Positions 46,371 to 56,749 of a DNA stretch of 64,000 nt are shown here, one piece after another (positions within the stretch are counted from its first letter, which is position 1; every line of letters starts with the position of its first letter). The DNA is from Myrica gale (lineage: Eukaryota; Streptophyta; Magnoliopsida; Fagales; Myricaceae): the NCBI GenBank assembly GCA_963930655.1, contig OZ005602.1:20969840-21033839 (forward strand), in the 5' to 3' direction. The translations under genes were made by a program, and so were the position numbers. The notes below the pieces were generated by a model. The model had not been told where the DNA came from. It saw nothing but the letters and a program-made list of their open reading frames with translations, and searched no databases.

Positions 46371-48060
46371 TAGGGCTGCTCAGTGCCATCAGAATTTTTC
46401 GGTGACACCGAGACTGGGTTGCCGGTGCCGATTTGGAATTTTCGTAAAACTTGGGAATAATATCGGGTCCAGGTTTGCCCGGCACCGGTTTCCCAGGTAC
46501 CAGAAAACCGAGATTTTGATTTTTTTTATTTTTTACCACAAACTACGTCGTTTCGTTTCACTTACCCCAGCCCCAACTCTATTTTCTTCGACACTGTCAC
46601 TCCCCCCTCCCAAATTTCTTCACGGTGTCAAGATCTCATCCACACCGCGAAGCCCCTCATTGCGCACCCTTCCCTCCCTACCATCAACAGGTTACTTTTG
46701 CCTCTTAAAGCTGAAAACTACTTCTAAAACTCAACCTGTCCAGTTCTGCGACAAAGGCTGCGAAGAACAATCTAAGGTATGTTTGTCTAATCATCAACCT
46801 GTCATTCTCTCCATGGTACAGTGGGTTTCTTGTTTGGTTGAAGTACATTCCTGGAATCAGCTTCATAACGGATAATGAGCCCTTCAAGGTAATTTTTTTC
46901 CTTCCACGTTTTGTTGTTTCTGGATAAGTTGAGGCGTAATCTCATATTTCAAATTGAAAGCAAGAATGGTTGTGGAAGAAAGTAAAAATTATAGTGACGC
47001 TGTCGGTTTAGTAGCTAAGACTGTCTATGTTTTTTTCCCCTCCTCGAAGATGGCAATGCAAGGGTTCACCTAGAAGATTGTCCAGATGATGAAGAATGAG
47101 AGGCTATTTGCATCACAAGGCGGTCCCATTATCCTTTCTCAGGTATGGCTATTTTTCCATTTCTAATCATGTCATGATGCTTGATGAATCTTCTTTTAAA
47201 GTTATGGGTCGGATAAATCCCGTTTCATTGGATGTCAAGTTATGTGTGTTAGGCGGTGGTAACTTCTCAGCTTTGATAATTTAGGGAAATGCATGAAATG
47301 AATTTAGCACGAATAAGTCATGAGAGGAGTTGGTTCTTATATCAAGTGATTATCAGTATATAAATATTATATTTTCCTTATTTGGTTAGATTGAAAATGA
47401 GTACGGGCCAGAGAGCATGGCTTTTGGAGCAACTGGGCAGGCATACATAAATTGGGCTGCAAAAATGGCTGTTGGATTGAATGCAGGAATCTCATGGGTA
47501 ATGTGCAAGGAAGACGATGCCCCTGACCTTGTGGTGAGCTATCTCCTTCTCCTTGCATTCTGGGCCTATCTTGGCTTCTGATATTAGTCTTATACTTCAT
47601 CTTGGTATTAGATCTTACAACAGTCTCAAGAACTATTTTTTTGCAACTTGACTTCCAGTACACACTTGGACTCTGCTAAACTAAAATAAAGCTTGCTTTC
47701 AAGGGTTGATTTCCTTACAATTTGTGTTGAGACTAATTGTTATATAACTAGAATGGATGACTTATAGACTAGGAAGAGCTTGTAACTCCAATATGTTTCG
47801 ATGATGTGTTATCAAATAGTTATCAACCTTAGCAGTTGGGATGAGATTTTCTTTAGTTGAGTTCTTTGTAATATTCCCTAGATTAATAATAGAACTGTGT
47901 TCATTGAATGCTCTGTTCTGTGTCTTTTCTTTTCTTGCATTATTTTTCCTTGAATGTCAATTACATTACATCGGACCAAATGCGTAATATGCTAAAAATG
48001 GCCTAATATGAATGTAGGATAACCAGAAACCGACACCTACACCGGGGTTGTGTAGCCCTA
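46371..48060 (+). mobile_element. Non-autonomous hAT element carrying beta-galactosidase exons, 1,690 bp
   Basis: Termini TAGGGCTGCTCAGTGCC (46371) and complement of GGGGTTGTGTAGCCCTA (ending 48060) are inverted. Eight-bp target duplications GCCATAAG (46363-46370) and GCTATAAG (48061-48068) differ at one base. Subterminal GTTGCCGGTGCCGATT and AATATGCTAAAAATGGC..AATATGAATGTAGGAT match the element at 14125-16549, so the two are one family with different cargo. No transposase. Confidence 0.9.
46822..47533 (+). pseudogene. Captured GH35 beta-galactosidase exons
   Basis: Three exons with GT/AG borders: 46822-46888 ([22 protein letters not shown]), 47050-47142 (MAMQGFT, stop, [23 protein letters not shown]) and 47390-47533 ([44 protein letters not shown]). 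This is the conserved catalytic part of plant GH35 beta-galactosidases, which remove galactose from cell-wall polysaccharides. The motif IENEYGP carries the acid/base glutamate. An in-frame TAG (47071-47073, from a Gln codon) and the missing remainder make it a fragment. Intact introns show it was captured from genomic DNA. Confidence 0.9.
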
Positions 48061-48068
48061 GCTATAAG

Positions 48069-48887
48069 GGAGCACACAGAACAAAAACAAACTGGTCACA
48101 AAGGCAAGTACACAAAATAAACTCAAACCAGTCACAGGGACCGGGACATAACACCACCATTGCACAAGGCGATGGCGGCTTCCACTAGAGGAATGGCGAG
48201 CAGAGCAATGATCCGATTCCTTCAAGATAATCTTCATCCTAATATTGGTTGCACTAGGGGGAGGATGAGAGACAGCTACAAGCGGCACAAAATGAAGGTA
48301 ACCAAAAGCGGCATAAATAAAAAATGTCACGCTCATAGGCGGCACATGTGCCTGTGGCCGTACATGGCCCACACACACTGACAAGCAAAGAAAACCGTTA
48401 GGGGGAGCTGAGCACGGTGAGATAGGTTGAGAGAAAAGCAAAAGAGGTGTGGCACATGAAAGTTTACGTGCCGGCTGGTTGGCTCCGCTCTGGGCCAGAT
48501 CAGAAAAAGTAAAACAAACAGTCTTTGAGGAACGGAAAGGGAAGGGAAAGGAGTCGGAGCTCCTCCTTCGGCTAGAGCAAGAGAGAGGAGGGTGCTTACA
48601 GACAAAAGGGAGGGGTTCTAGAAAGAGACAATCTCTCACTAGAAAAAGCGTAAGATAGGTTGATTGATTGGTTACAGGTAACAAGCTTTGTAAATAAAAA
48701 AATTACCGTTAAAAAGCCAAGTCCACGCAATCAAGGGTCAGATTGAGGTCCACCATATGCAACAGAAACAACAGAGTCCCATTTGGGCATATTTAGCAGA
48801 TATGCATGGCTGAGGGACCGGTCTGAGAGCCTTTCTTCACACAGGCCACATCACAACTTTAATTGGAAGCAACCTAAAATCAAAGCA
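48069..48887. other. Intergenic between the two hAT elements, no gene supported
   Basis: A 208-codon minus-strand frame (48058-48684) has low-complexity composition and no known domain. This sequence continues at 52670 once the hAT element is removed. Confidence 0.4.
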
Positions 48888-48895
48888 GAGAGAGC

Positions 48896-51800
48896 TAAGG
48901 TTGTGCAAATGTTCCAGTTTAAACCAGAACATCCGATTTCGGTACCGATTTCGGTATTCCTGTACAAGTTCCAGTCACTTCCGGAACCGAATCATATATT
49001 TCCCAAAAACCAGAACCTCCATGCTAGATTGCTCCTCTCTCCCTCAGCCACTCGTGCTCAACTCCTCTCTCCCTCTCTCACTCGCAGTCGCATCCTAGGC
49101 CGATTGGCTCGATTCTCTCCTTCAGCCGTTACTAAGGTATGCCACGGCTCACGGCTGTGAATATTTGGTAATGAAAATTTAAGATTCTGGTAGTTAGTCA
49201 GTAGTCACTTTCGATTTATGATTCTTTGTTTTGGTAATGAGAACTTAATATTCGTATACTAGGTTTTCTTAATATGTTGGATTGCTTCATTTGTAGTATT
49301 CGTATATAGTTGTATTCCGTTTGGAGACTATCTGTTGGCAGTTGAATTGCTTCATTTATGATTTTGCGATGCTTAATTGCTTATTGTTTCGAGAATCACG
49401 AAGAGGCTCTTAAGATTCGTATACTACTATATATATAGTTCTGATCTAAAATACGCTGCTCTTAGACAAAGAAATTAAACCATTTCTATTGGATTGCTTC
49501 CAAATCGTATCTATTTGGGCATTGATCTGGGTTGTTATTACACTCAGCTTGAGTTAATTTATGTTGGACTTTGGACTTTGCTTTTATGTTGTTGGGTTGT
49601 TATTACACTGAAATGAAGTTAATGAATTGAATATCAAAAGTGTTTTGTGTCATATGGATTCTATTAGTTCTACACCTACTACAAATATGGGGTCTTCCCC
49701 CGATATCGGTGGTCCATCTAACCCAATTGATGAGTGTGTTAGTTCTCTTCATTCTCCTAGAGATGAAGGTCCTACTAATCAGCTAGAAGAAGATCAACCT
49801 AGTAGAAAGAGGAGAAATACTCGCAAAAGTTTTGTGTGGGATCACTTCACTAAGATTTTACCAGTTTTTAGACCTGAACACCCTGAGGCAAAATTTCATC
49901 ATTGTAAGGCCAAGGTCGGGTGTCATCTTGATCACCATGGAACTTCGGGTATGAGAAGTCACCTCAAACGTTGCTTGCCATATTTGAAGCAACAAAACCG
50001 ATTAGATAAGTCTCAATCTAGGTTGACAATGGATGTATCGAAAGCAAAAGGGAATGAGTCGGGATTGTTAAAGTTGGACAATTATAGTGAAAATGAGGTT
50101 AGGAGATGGATTGCTGAATTTTTTTATCATGGATAAGATGCCTTTTAGAAATTTGCAGAGGATGGGGTTTAGGAAAATGATTACTAGACTTGAGCGTAGA
50201 TTTAAGATGCCTTCTAGATATACGATCATGAGGGATTGTATGGAATTGTATGTAGAGGAGAGAGATAAATTGAAAGATGCAATTGTGAAGGAAAGCCCTA
50301 TAGTGTGTTTTACAACTGATACGTGGACATCGGTTCAAAATGTGAATTGCATGTGCGTGACAGCTCACTTTATTGATAGGAGTTGGTGTTTACATAAGAG
50401 AATTCTTTATTTTCGCCGTGTAACTGATCATAAAGGGGAAACTATTGGGAAAGAGATAGAGACATGTATGAATGCCTGGAGGATTGAGAAAATCCTCATG
50501 ATCACGGTTGATAATGCAACCTCCAACGATACTACAATAAAAAAACTAAAAATAAGGCATATAGGACTAAGGGCGCTAGTTGTTTGCAATCATTATTTTA
50601 TTCATATGTGTTGTTCTGCACATATTTTGAATCTTATTGTTCAGGAAGGATTGAAGGAGTTAGATGATTTCGTTACAAAGATACGGAATATTATTAAGTA
50701 TGTCAAATCTAGTCCTCAAAGGCTTGATGGGTTCAAGAAGGTTGCGGCTGATAGAATGTTATCTGAAAATTATTTATTGCAAATGGATGTTCCCACTCGT
50801 TGGAACTCAACCTATATTGAGTTAGAAAGGGCTGAAAAATTTAGGGGGGTTTTTGAGGAAATGTTGGAGGGAGATGGGAACTTGGTGATGTTTTTTAATG
50901 AAGATAGTCATGGGAGGAAGAGATTGGGGAAACCTACATTTGAGGATTGGGAGCACATTCGCCAGTTTGTTCGGTTTTTTAAAGTGTTTTATGAGGTCAC
51001 CCTACGCATATCAGGGTCAGAATATGTAACTTCAAATGTATTTTTTGAGGAGTTGGCAAAAGTTAAAATGCATTTGGAGACCTTTACCACATGTTCTGAT
51101 CTTTTGCTTCGTGACATGGCTAAACGGATGCAAAGTAAGCATGATAAGTATTGGGAGGATTTGAGGAAGGTGAATAGACTTTTATTTATAGCTTCAGTAT
51201 TGGATCCTTGCTTTAAACTTATAACTTTGAAGTATTGGACTATCAATAACTTTGGGAGGGAGAAGGGCATGGATTTCACTGCCATGGTGCGAGACACTCT
51301 AGATACATTATTTGAGCAATATAATGGTAGTCCTGGTGGAGGTAGCATAACCCAAGCAGCGCATAGTAGTGGAAGTCAAAGTTCTGTAAGTGTGGATGAG
51401 ATGAGCATTGAGCGAAGACTATGGGGAGGTCTTGGTAGTTATCGACAGTCTCAAAACATGCTAGACAGTAAGTCTGAGGTTGATAGATACTTGATTGAAG
51501 ATGTGGGACCCAAGGTGTCGGGTTTTGATATTTTATTGTGGTGGAAGGTGAATTCTCAGAAGTTTCAGATTCGTTCTCGTATTGCGAAGGATGAGTTGGC
51601 TATTTCAATCACTACCGTGCCATCTGAGTCTGTTTTTAGCACTTCTGGTCGAGTGTTGGATTGTTTTCGCTCTTCTTTGGCACCTTGTACCGTGGAGGGC
51701 CTCATATGTGCACAAAATTGGTTGCATGCTCCACCTATGCTTGATGAAGATGGCGTCGAGGTGGATGGTGGAGATGATCCATTGAGTTACAAACTAGATA

Positions 51801-52661
51801 GAGGTAAACTAGATATATGTTTTATTTTGTTAATTGTTAATTGATTATTTGGTTGTTGTAATAATTTGCTTTTAAATATTTTGTTTTTGTGTTTTGTAGA
51901 GATGGAGAATTTGAGGATATGCTAAACATTATCAAGCTTGGAGTCTTGAATAGTTGGTCTTTTATTTGGTTGGTTGTCTTGTCTTGGTATTTCTCTCATA
52001 AATATTTTGTTTTGTTAATTGATTATTTGGTTGTCTTATTACTTCTTTTATAAATATTTTTGTGTTGTTTTTGTTTTTTGTAGTGATGGAGATTGGAGAA
52101 GCTTGGAATGTTGGATGAACTATGAAGTTGAAGTTTGAGATTTTCAATTTGAATGTCCTTTAATCTTTATCTTTTAACTTTTTTTTTAATTTCAAAGAAC
52201 ATTGTAATTTTAATTTAGAGTTTGCCACTTTGAATTTGGATTAGTTCACGAATGTTTTATGTTTACTTGTCTAGTTGTTTAGTTATTTGTATGGTTAATT
52301 GTTTGTTTAGTTTTTTTTGTAATTTTAATTTAGAGTTTATTTAGCTGTGTTTATTTTGTTCTGTAATTTATTTGTTAAGCTGTAATTTTAATGTATAGTT
52401 TATTTTGGTTTTGGAGTTGAATGGCAAATTGGCAATTCATTGGGTCTTCAATTGGAGTTGGATGGCTGGGTCTTTGATTTGGTTATGTAATTTTAATGTA
52501 GTTCAATTGGAGTGTTGGATGACATTAGGCAATAGGCAATAACGCAATAGGCAAATTGTAAAACTGTAATTTAAATCTGAGTCTTTTCGGTCCAAATATG
52601 AAACGGGAATTTCCAGTTTTCGATTCCGAAATCAAAAAACACGTTGCGGTGCCCACCCCTA
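48896..52661 (+). mobile_element. hAT element with near-complete transposase, 3,766 bp
   Basis: A perfect 8-bp target duplication GAGAGAGC lies at 48888-48895 and 52662-52669. Termini TAAGGTTGTGCAAATG and complement of GCGGTGCCCACCCCTA are inverted (TA[AG]GG[TG]TG[TG]GCA). Subterminal GAACC/GGTTC and GATTTCGGTACC motifs. The transposase spans 49654-51844 with one single-base frame shift. It is the most complete DNA transposon in the window and the likeliest relative able to move the two gene-carrying hAT elements. Confidence 0.92.
49654..51844 (+). pseudogene. hAT transposase (BED, RNase H-like, C-terminal dimerisation), one frameshift
   Basis: ATG 49654 (MDSISSTPTTNMGSS) opens 161 codons with a BED zinc finger: FVWDHFTKILPVFRPEHPEA, then KFHHCKAKVGCHLDHHGTSG, MRSHLKRC. 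One Cys of the first zinc pair appears changed (FHHC). At about 50120-50126 a run of seven T shifts the frame; the rest is open from about 50117 to 51844: IVCFTTDTWTSVQNVNCMCV, ITVDNATSND, SAHILNLIVQEGL, DVPTRWNSTYIELERA and the hAT dimerisation region FDILLWWKVNSQKFQ, ISITTVPSESVFSTSGRVLD, FRSSLAP, AQNWLHAP. The DTW and DNATSND aspartates are present. A spliced 3' exon may follow (GTAAAC at 51805, TTTGTAG at 51899). The frame shift could be a sequencing error in a homopolymer. Confidence 0.88.
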
Positions 52662-52669
52662 GAGAGAGC

Positions 52670-53495
52670 TTGTTTCTGTGCGTCTAAACTCTCGTGCCGG
52701 TTCTATAGATGACAGTAGAAGAACACCAGTCGAGCCGGAACCTACGCATACCACTCTCTTTGAGGATGGAGTTGCTGCAAGGAATTAAATTAGAGGGAAT
52801 CTCTTAGCCAAAAGGCCACCGCTCATCCCTCCTCACCAAGCCCTGATTTAGCTAATTAGCTCCTCTAGCTGCTATGGATGATTAGACGACTGGGACATGC
52901 CAGTCGTCCGTGCCAAATGAAATGTGTGATCCCCTATCAATTGCGTGCGTACGATGAAAGTCCAAACGGGCCATTCTTTGGATAAGTAATAAAGAACAGA
53001 AGCCATGTACTGGATCATTTTGGATTGGAGCCGTCCGTAGTGGAGAAGATGCAGCCAAACTATGAGGGGACAGGTTCGTGAAAAATCGTCCAAAAACACA
53101 TCAACGGGTTTGATAAAAGGTCATCCATCGATTGAAAAGCTTCCACGTACTTTCGCAGGGGACCCACATCTGGAATATCATGATTTCTATTTCTCGAGCA
53201 AAAGAACAGCAGACCTATGATCGTTCTTGAGAAAAAGAACAAAAACATGGATATCTACGAGAACATGTTACCTTTGGATAGATCAGAACACTGTTAATGT
53301 GCTGTCAAATCAACGCTTACATCTTTATCCACAAAGCAACATACTTCAATCTTCATGCCTCCTCGAGTGCCTGCATATTTTTCGTGAAAAATAGAAGTTA
53401 AAACAAAAGTACAGTAAGTACCATCGTTAAAAAGAAATACTTCTCCGTATGTGTATATACCTTTCTACTTTCCCTAATTATTCAAAGAAAAGATA
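52670..53495. other. Intergenic, no gene recognised
   Basis: Mixed composition, some coding-like stretches without recognisable motifs. Confidence 0.4.
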
Positions 53496-53502
53496 AATAA
53501 AT

Positions 53503-53830
53503 ACAATCCTTATTATATCTTAAATTATAAATTTTGACATATTACATTTTTGACTTATAAATGTTAGACATTTTATACTCTAAACTACTCATTTTGACAC
53601 ATTACATCCTTCAACTATTACTATTAAATATTTTACATCATTCATTTGATAATAATATTCTTAAAAAATTAATAAATCGACAATAATATTTTAAATATAT
53701 ATAAAATGGATCAAAAATATTACCATCATTTTAATATAAAAATTTGTTAAATGATATAAAATGTCTTAAATTAATAATTTAAAGTGTAAATTATACGCTT
53801 ACTGCAACAGTCAAAAATTATATTTTCCTA
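53503..53830. mobile_element. Probable MITE related to 62784-63184
   Basis: AT-rich sequence with the same order of blocks as the 62.8 kb MITE: TTTTGACACATTAC, TTGATAATAATA/TTGACAATAATA, AAAAATTAATAAAT.GACAA, AAAATGG.TCAAA. Internal inverted organisation. Ends are diverged. Confidence 0.55.
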
Positions 53831-53901
53831 AAAAAAATTCAGACAGAATTAGCGAACTACGTGTACGGTGGATACATACCCCTCCAGCCCCACATCTGCA
53901 C

Positions 53902-53909
53902 TATAAATA
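53902..53909 (+). promoter_or_regulatory. MT2-B TATA box
   Basis: TATAAATA about 95 bp upstream of the ATG at 54004, in ATCTGCACTATAAATAACAG, matching the same position in MT2-C. Confidence 0.7.
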
Positions 53910-54003
53910 ACAGCTCGGGTCTCTGCTTCAGAATTCGTCCTAGAGTGTGTGTGAGTTCGATCCATAAGCCAGTCAAATCCTCTCCCATCCTTCCCTGAAG
54001 AAA

Positions 54004-54596
54004 ATGTCTTGCTGCGGAGGAAACTGTGGCTGCGGCTCTGGCTGCCAGTGCGGGAGCGACTGCCCTGGGTATCTCCTCTAGTTTACTAAGCATGGCGATT
54101 CTTGTGAAATATGTTTCCTTCGAAAAGAATATGTTATCCGTGCATTTCCCATCTTAAAAGTCCTTGCTTTTTATTGTCTATATGCCTTTCACACGCTTGA
54201 AAGAATTTCTCATATGCCCTTACTTTTGTCATATCATTAGAATTTGGGTTTCTTCTCAATTCTTCTGCTATTTTTATTTCTTCAGCTGAGTTTCTTGCTT
54301 ATTTGCTTTCCCTCGTGCTTTTGCAGCTGCGGCATGTACCCTGACCTCGGTTACTCGGAGAAGACCACCTCTGAGACCTTGATTGCTGGGGTTGCACCAG
54401 TGAAGATGTAAGTGTATATATCTCTGTGTGCGCGTGTGCATGCATCTTTATATAATGCTATAACGCAAGATATATAACTCCTTGTTTACCCAACCACATC
54501 TGCAGCTACAGCGATGGGTCTGAGATGAGCTTTGGAGCAGAGAACGGCTGCAAGTGCGGATCAAGCTGCTTCTGCGACTCATGCGACTGCAAGTGA
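54004..54596 (+). CDS. MT2: Type 2 metallothionein, gene B (3 exons, 78 aa)
   Basis: Exons 54004-54068, 54327-54407 and 54506-54596 (65+81+91 nt), GT/AG junctions, stop TGA. Protein begins [38 protein letters not shown], linker [20 protein letters not shown] and ends [18 protein letters not shown]. Both Cys clusters are complete: CC, CxC, CxC, CxxC in front and three C-x-C pairs behind. Expected to bind Cu/Zn in the cytosol. Promoter includes ACGTGTACGGTGGAT. All features are consistent with a working gene. The D, Q and F changes around the Cys residues differ from C and D. Confidence 0.94.
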
Positions 54597-55026
54597 GAAA
54601 GCAGAGATAATGCCTTCAACAAAGAATCTATGGCTGTTGGATACTATAAATAAGAAAGGAAGATAGATGTATATAGAAACTATGGCTGGTCTATATTATA
54701 TTGTATAAAAGACAGCCGGTTTGCAAATCCGTCTCCTTCCAAATGTGGACTGTTATGGCCACATAGGTGTGCCTAAAATTTAATGTGCTACTTCTACTTT
54801 GTTGGATCTTGGGGTTCAATATATGCTTCAATTTTCAGAAGATAATGTTGATCCGTGTGAAACTGAACTTTACCAACTCCTCTACAACTCTGTACTTTTG
54901 ATTATTCGTTTTGGCTGTGAGATAATTGTGGAAAACAAGCCTAGAAACATACAGAAAATAGTGGAAGATCTCCGGAGGAGGAAGTCTTACACAACAAGAC
55001 CCCATGTTCATATTTAATTTATTTAG

Positions 55027-55416
55027 TACATGTTGGTTTGTAAAAATATTTTAAAATATAAATGCATTCAATAAATTTTTTAAACGAACATCTAAAATAT
55101 AAAAAAAAAATCATACATAAACATCAATATATTTTACATAATTTTCAAAAACTTTTCACACAAATTTTAATATATTTTCAAAAAAATAATTATAACAAAT
55201 ATTCTCTCTTTAAATTTTTTTACCTAACTTTAATATTTTTTATTAAATAATTATATCAAATTATCTTTCCATACATCTTTTTACATATTTCAACAAAAAT
55301 TAAATATCTTTAAAAAATTTCATCAACATTTTATATAAAAACTTATGAAACTATAATTTACATAAATATTCACCATCTATCAAAATCTTACAATTTTTTA
55401 GAAAACGAACACCCCC
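55027..55416. mobile_element. MITE in duplicon B
   Basis: About 390 bp of very AT-rich sequence interrupts the flank between ATTTAATTTATTTAG and CTTTCAACCAATCTGCAC, which are adjacent in duplicons A and C. Ends TACATGTTGGTTTGT and complement of AACGAACACCCCCTA are weakly inverted. Exact ends uncertain. Confidence 0.6.
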
Positions 55417-56020
55417 TAGCTTTCAACCAATCTGCACCGTCGATGAAGCGCCTCCAAATCCTCTATTGCTGATCAAGTTGTTGACAACCATTTGATCCTA
55501 ACCTTCTTGAATTCAAGTAACAATGAAAGCAAGCTTTAAACTCAGCAACATAGCCCAGAGATCTGCTTTATAAGTACTATCGAACCAAACATCAAATGAA
55601 AAACCCCGCGTGGAGCCTTTCACCGCAATTGACGATGCCCTTTGGTAACAAGTGACTCGTATTATTTATAGAGGGAATAGTCACTTGTCCTCGAACTACC
55701 AAAATAATCTTAAGGTCTCAAGTATCATATTTGATGCATTGAATAAAAAAACTATCAAATTTCATCTTTTTGAGTCCCTAAAAAAGATTCAACCATCAAA
55801 CTTGTGTCACGTGTGTTATATACAAGCCATGTGGCACGATTTTGACTGTGAAATTTTATTTCGGAGCGCAATTTAATTAATTCTAGAAGTTGGAGGATTT
55901 AATGTGTCAAGATTTAATGATTAGACCTCTATTTAAAATTTCATTGATAGTTAGAGGGTTCAAAGTAATCTTTTTCTCTATTTATAAGGACTATTAGAAT
56001 AAGGGGTGGCCATACATCTT

Positions 56021-56749
56021 CATCTGTTGCTACATTAGTAGTTGCTATCTTTCAATCTCGTTGTGCAATGCGACAAAGAGAGAGCTGGGAGCTGGTAGTG
56101 GTCAAGATTTGAATAGAAATGAATTTATAAAAGCGGGTTACGTGCGAGGTTTAGTCCATTCTGTACGGTCTGTTGGATCATCTTCATCAGCTTCATTCGT
56201 TGATTTGTCCCGAAGATTGGAGGATTAATTCGAATACGTAGAAAACGGTTCGAACAGTAACAAAAGACTTACGAACGATTCTTGTGCAATGATAACGTGC
56301 GAACGCATAACTAGCGGTCCAAACCCCTAGTGTTAAATTCATTCGTCCAAACCCCTAGCGTTAAATTCGTCCGTCCGCACGATTATTCTCACATGCACAC
56401 GATCTTTTAATAAGCAATTGTTTGCACGGTAATAAAACACATTCCAATGTGTTCAACAGAAAAGCGTCCGAACTGTATAAGTAAGGGTTCAAACGGTTTT
56501 TGACACTGTCAAAAACTATTTCGTCATAATGAAACAACGATGCAGACGTCTTTATTGAAGAGTGTTCTATAATCATGCGCACGGATTGTCCATGAGACAA
56601 AATGCATTTCGTCATATTGGATCAACCGTTCGCATGAGCTGTGCGAACATACTGTCCGTTGTGCGAACGTATGGAGAGTACGTTCGCACAGCTCATGCGA
56701 ACTGATGAAATATACTGGGCATGACGATTTTCAATATTTAGATTCCTTA
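56021..56749. other. Spacer between inverted duplicons, rich in GTTCG/CGAAC motifs
   Basis: Contains many GTGCGAACG, GTTCGAAC-like motifs reminiscent of CACTA region 2, and a near-tandem GTCCAAACCCCTAG.GTTAAATTC pair (about 56308-56365). 56030-56085 matches the complement of 60245-60300 inside the MULE-like element. No gene. Confidence 0.5.
56628..56702. repeat. Perfect 21-bp inverted repeat with 33-bp loop
   Basis: Arms 56628-56648 and 56682-56702 are exact reverse complements (GTTCGCATGAGCTGTGCGAA plus C). The loop contains another GTGCGAACG. Confidence 0.9.

Larger units (their letters stand above)
53860..56020 (+). repeat. Duplicon B (MT2-B and downstream flank)
   Basis: Collinear with duplicon A and, inverted, with duplicon C. 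Covers the MT2 promoter and gene, the GTGGACTGTTATGGCCACAT block, the MEDLEALH region (start codon lost) and the CAAAGGGCATCG-type flank. Differs by the MITE at 55027-55416. Confidence 0.85.

Noticed and set aside
48058-48684. 208-codon minus-strand frame
   Set aside because: Low-complexity Ser/Pro/Phe composition, no domain, starts inside the hAT terminus; looks like chance.
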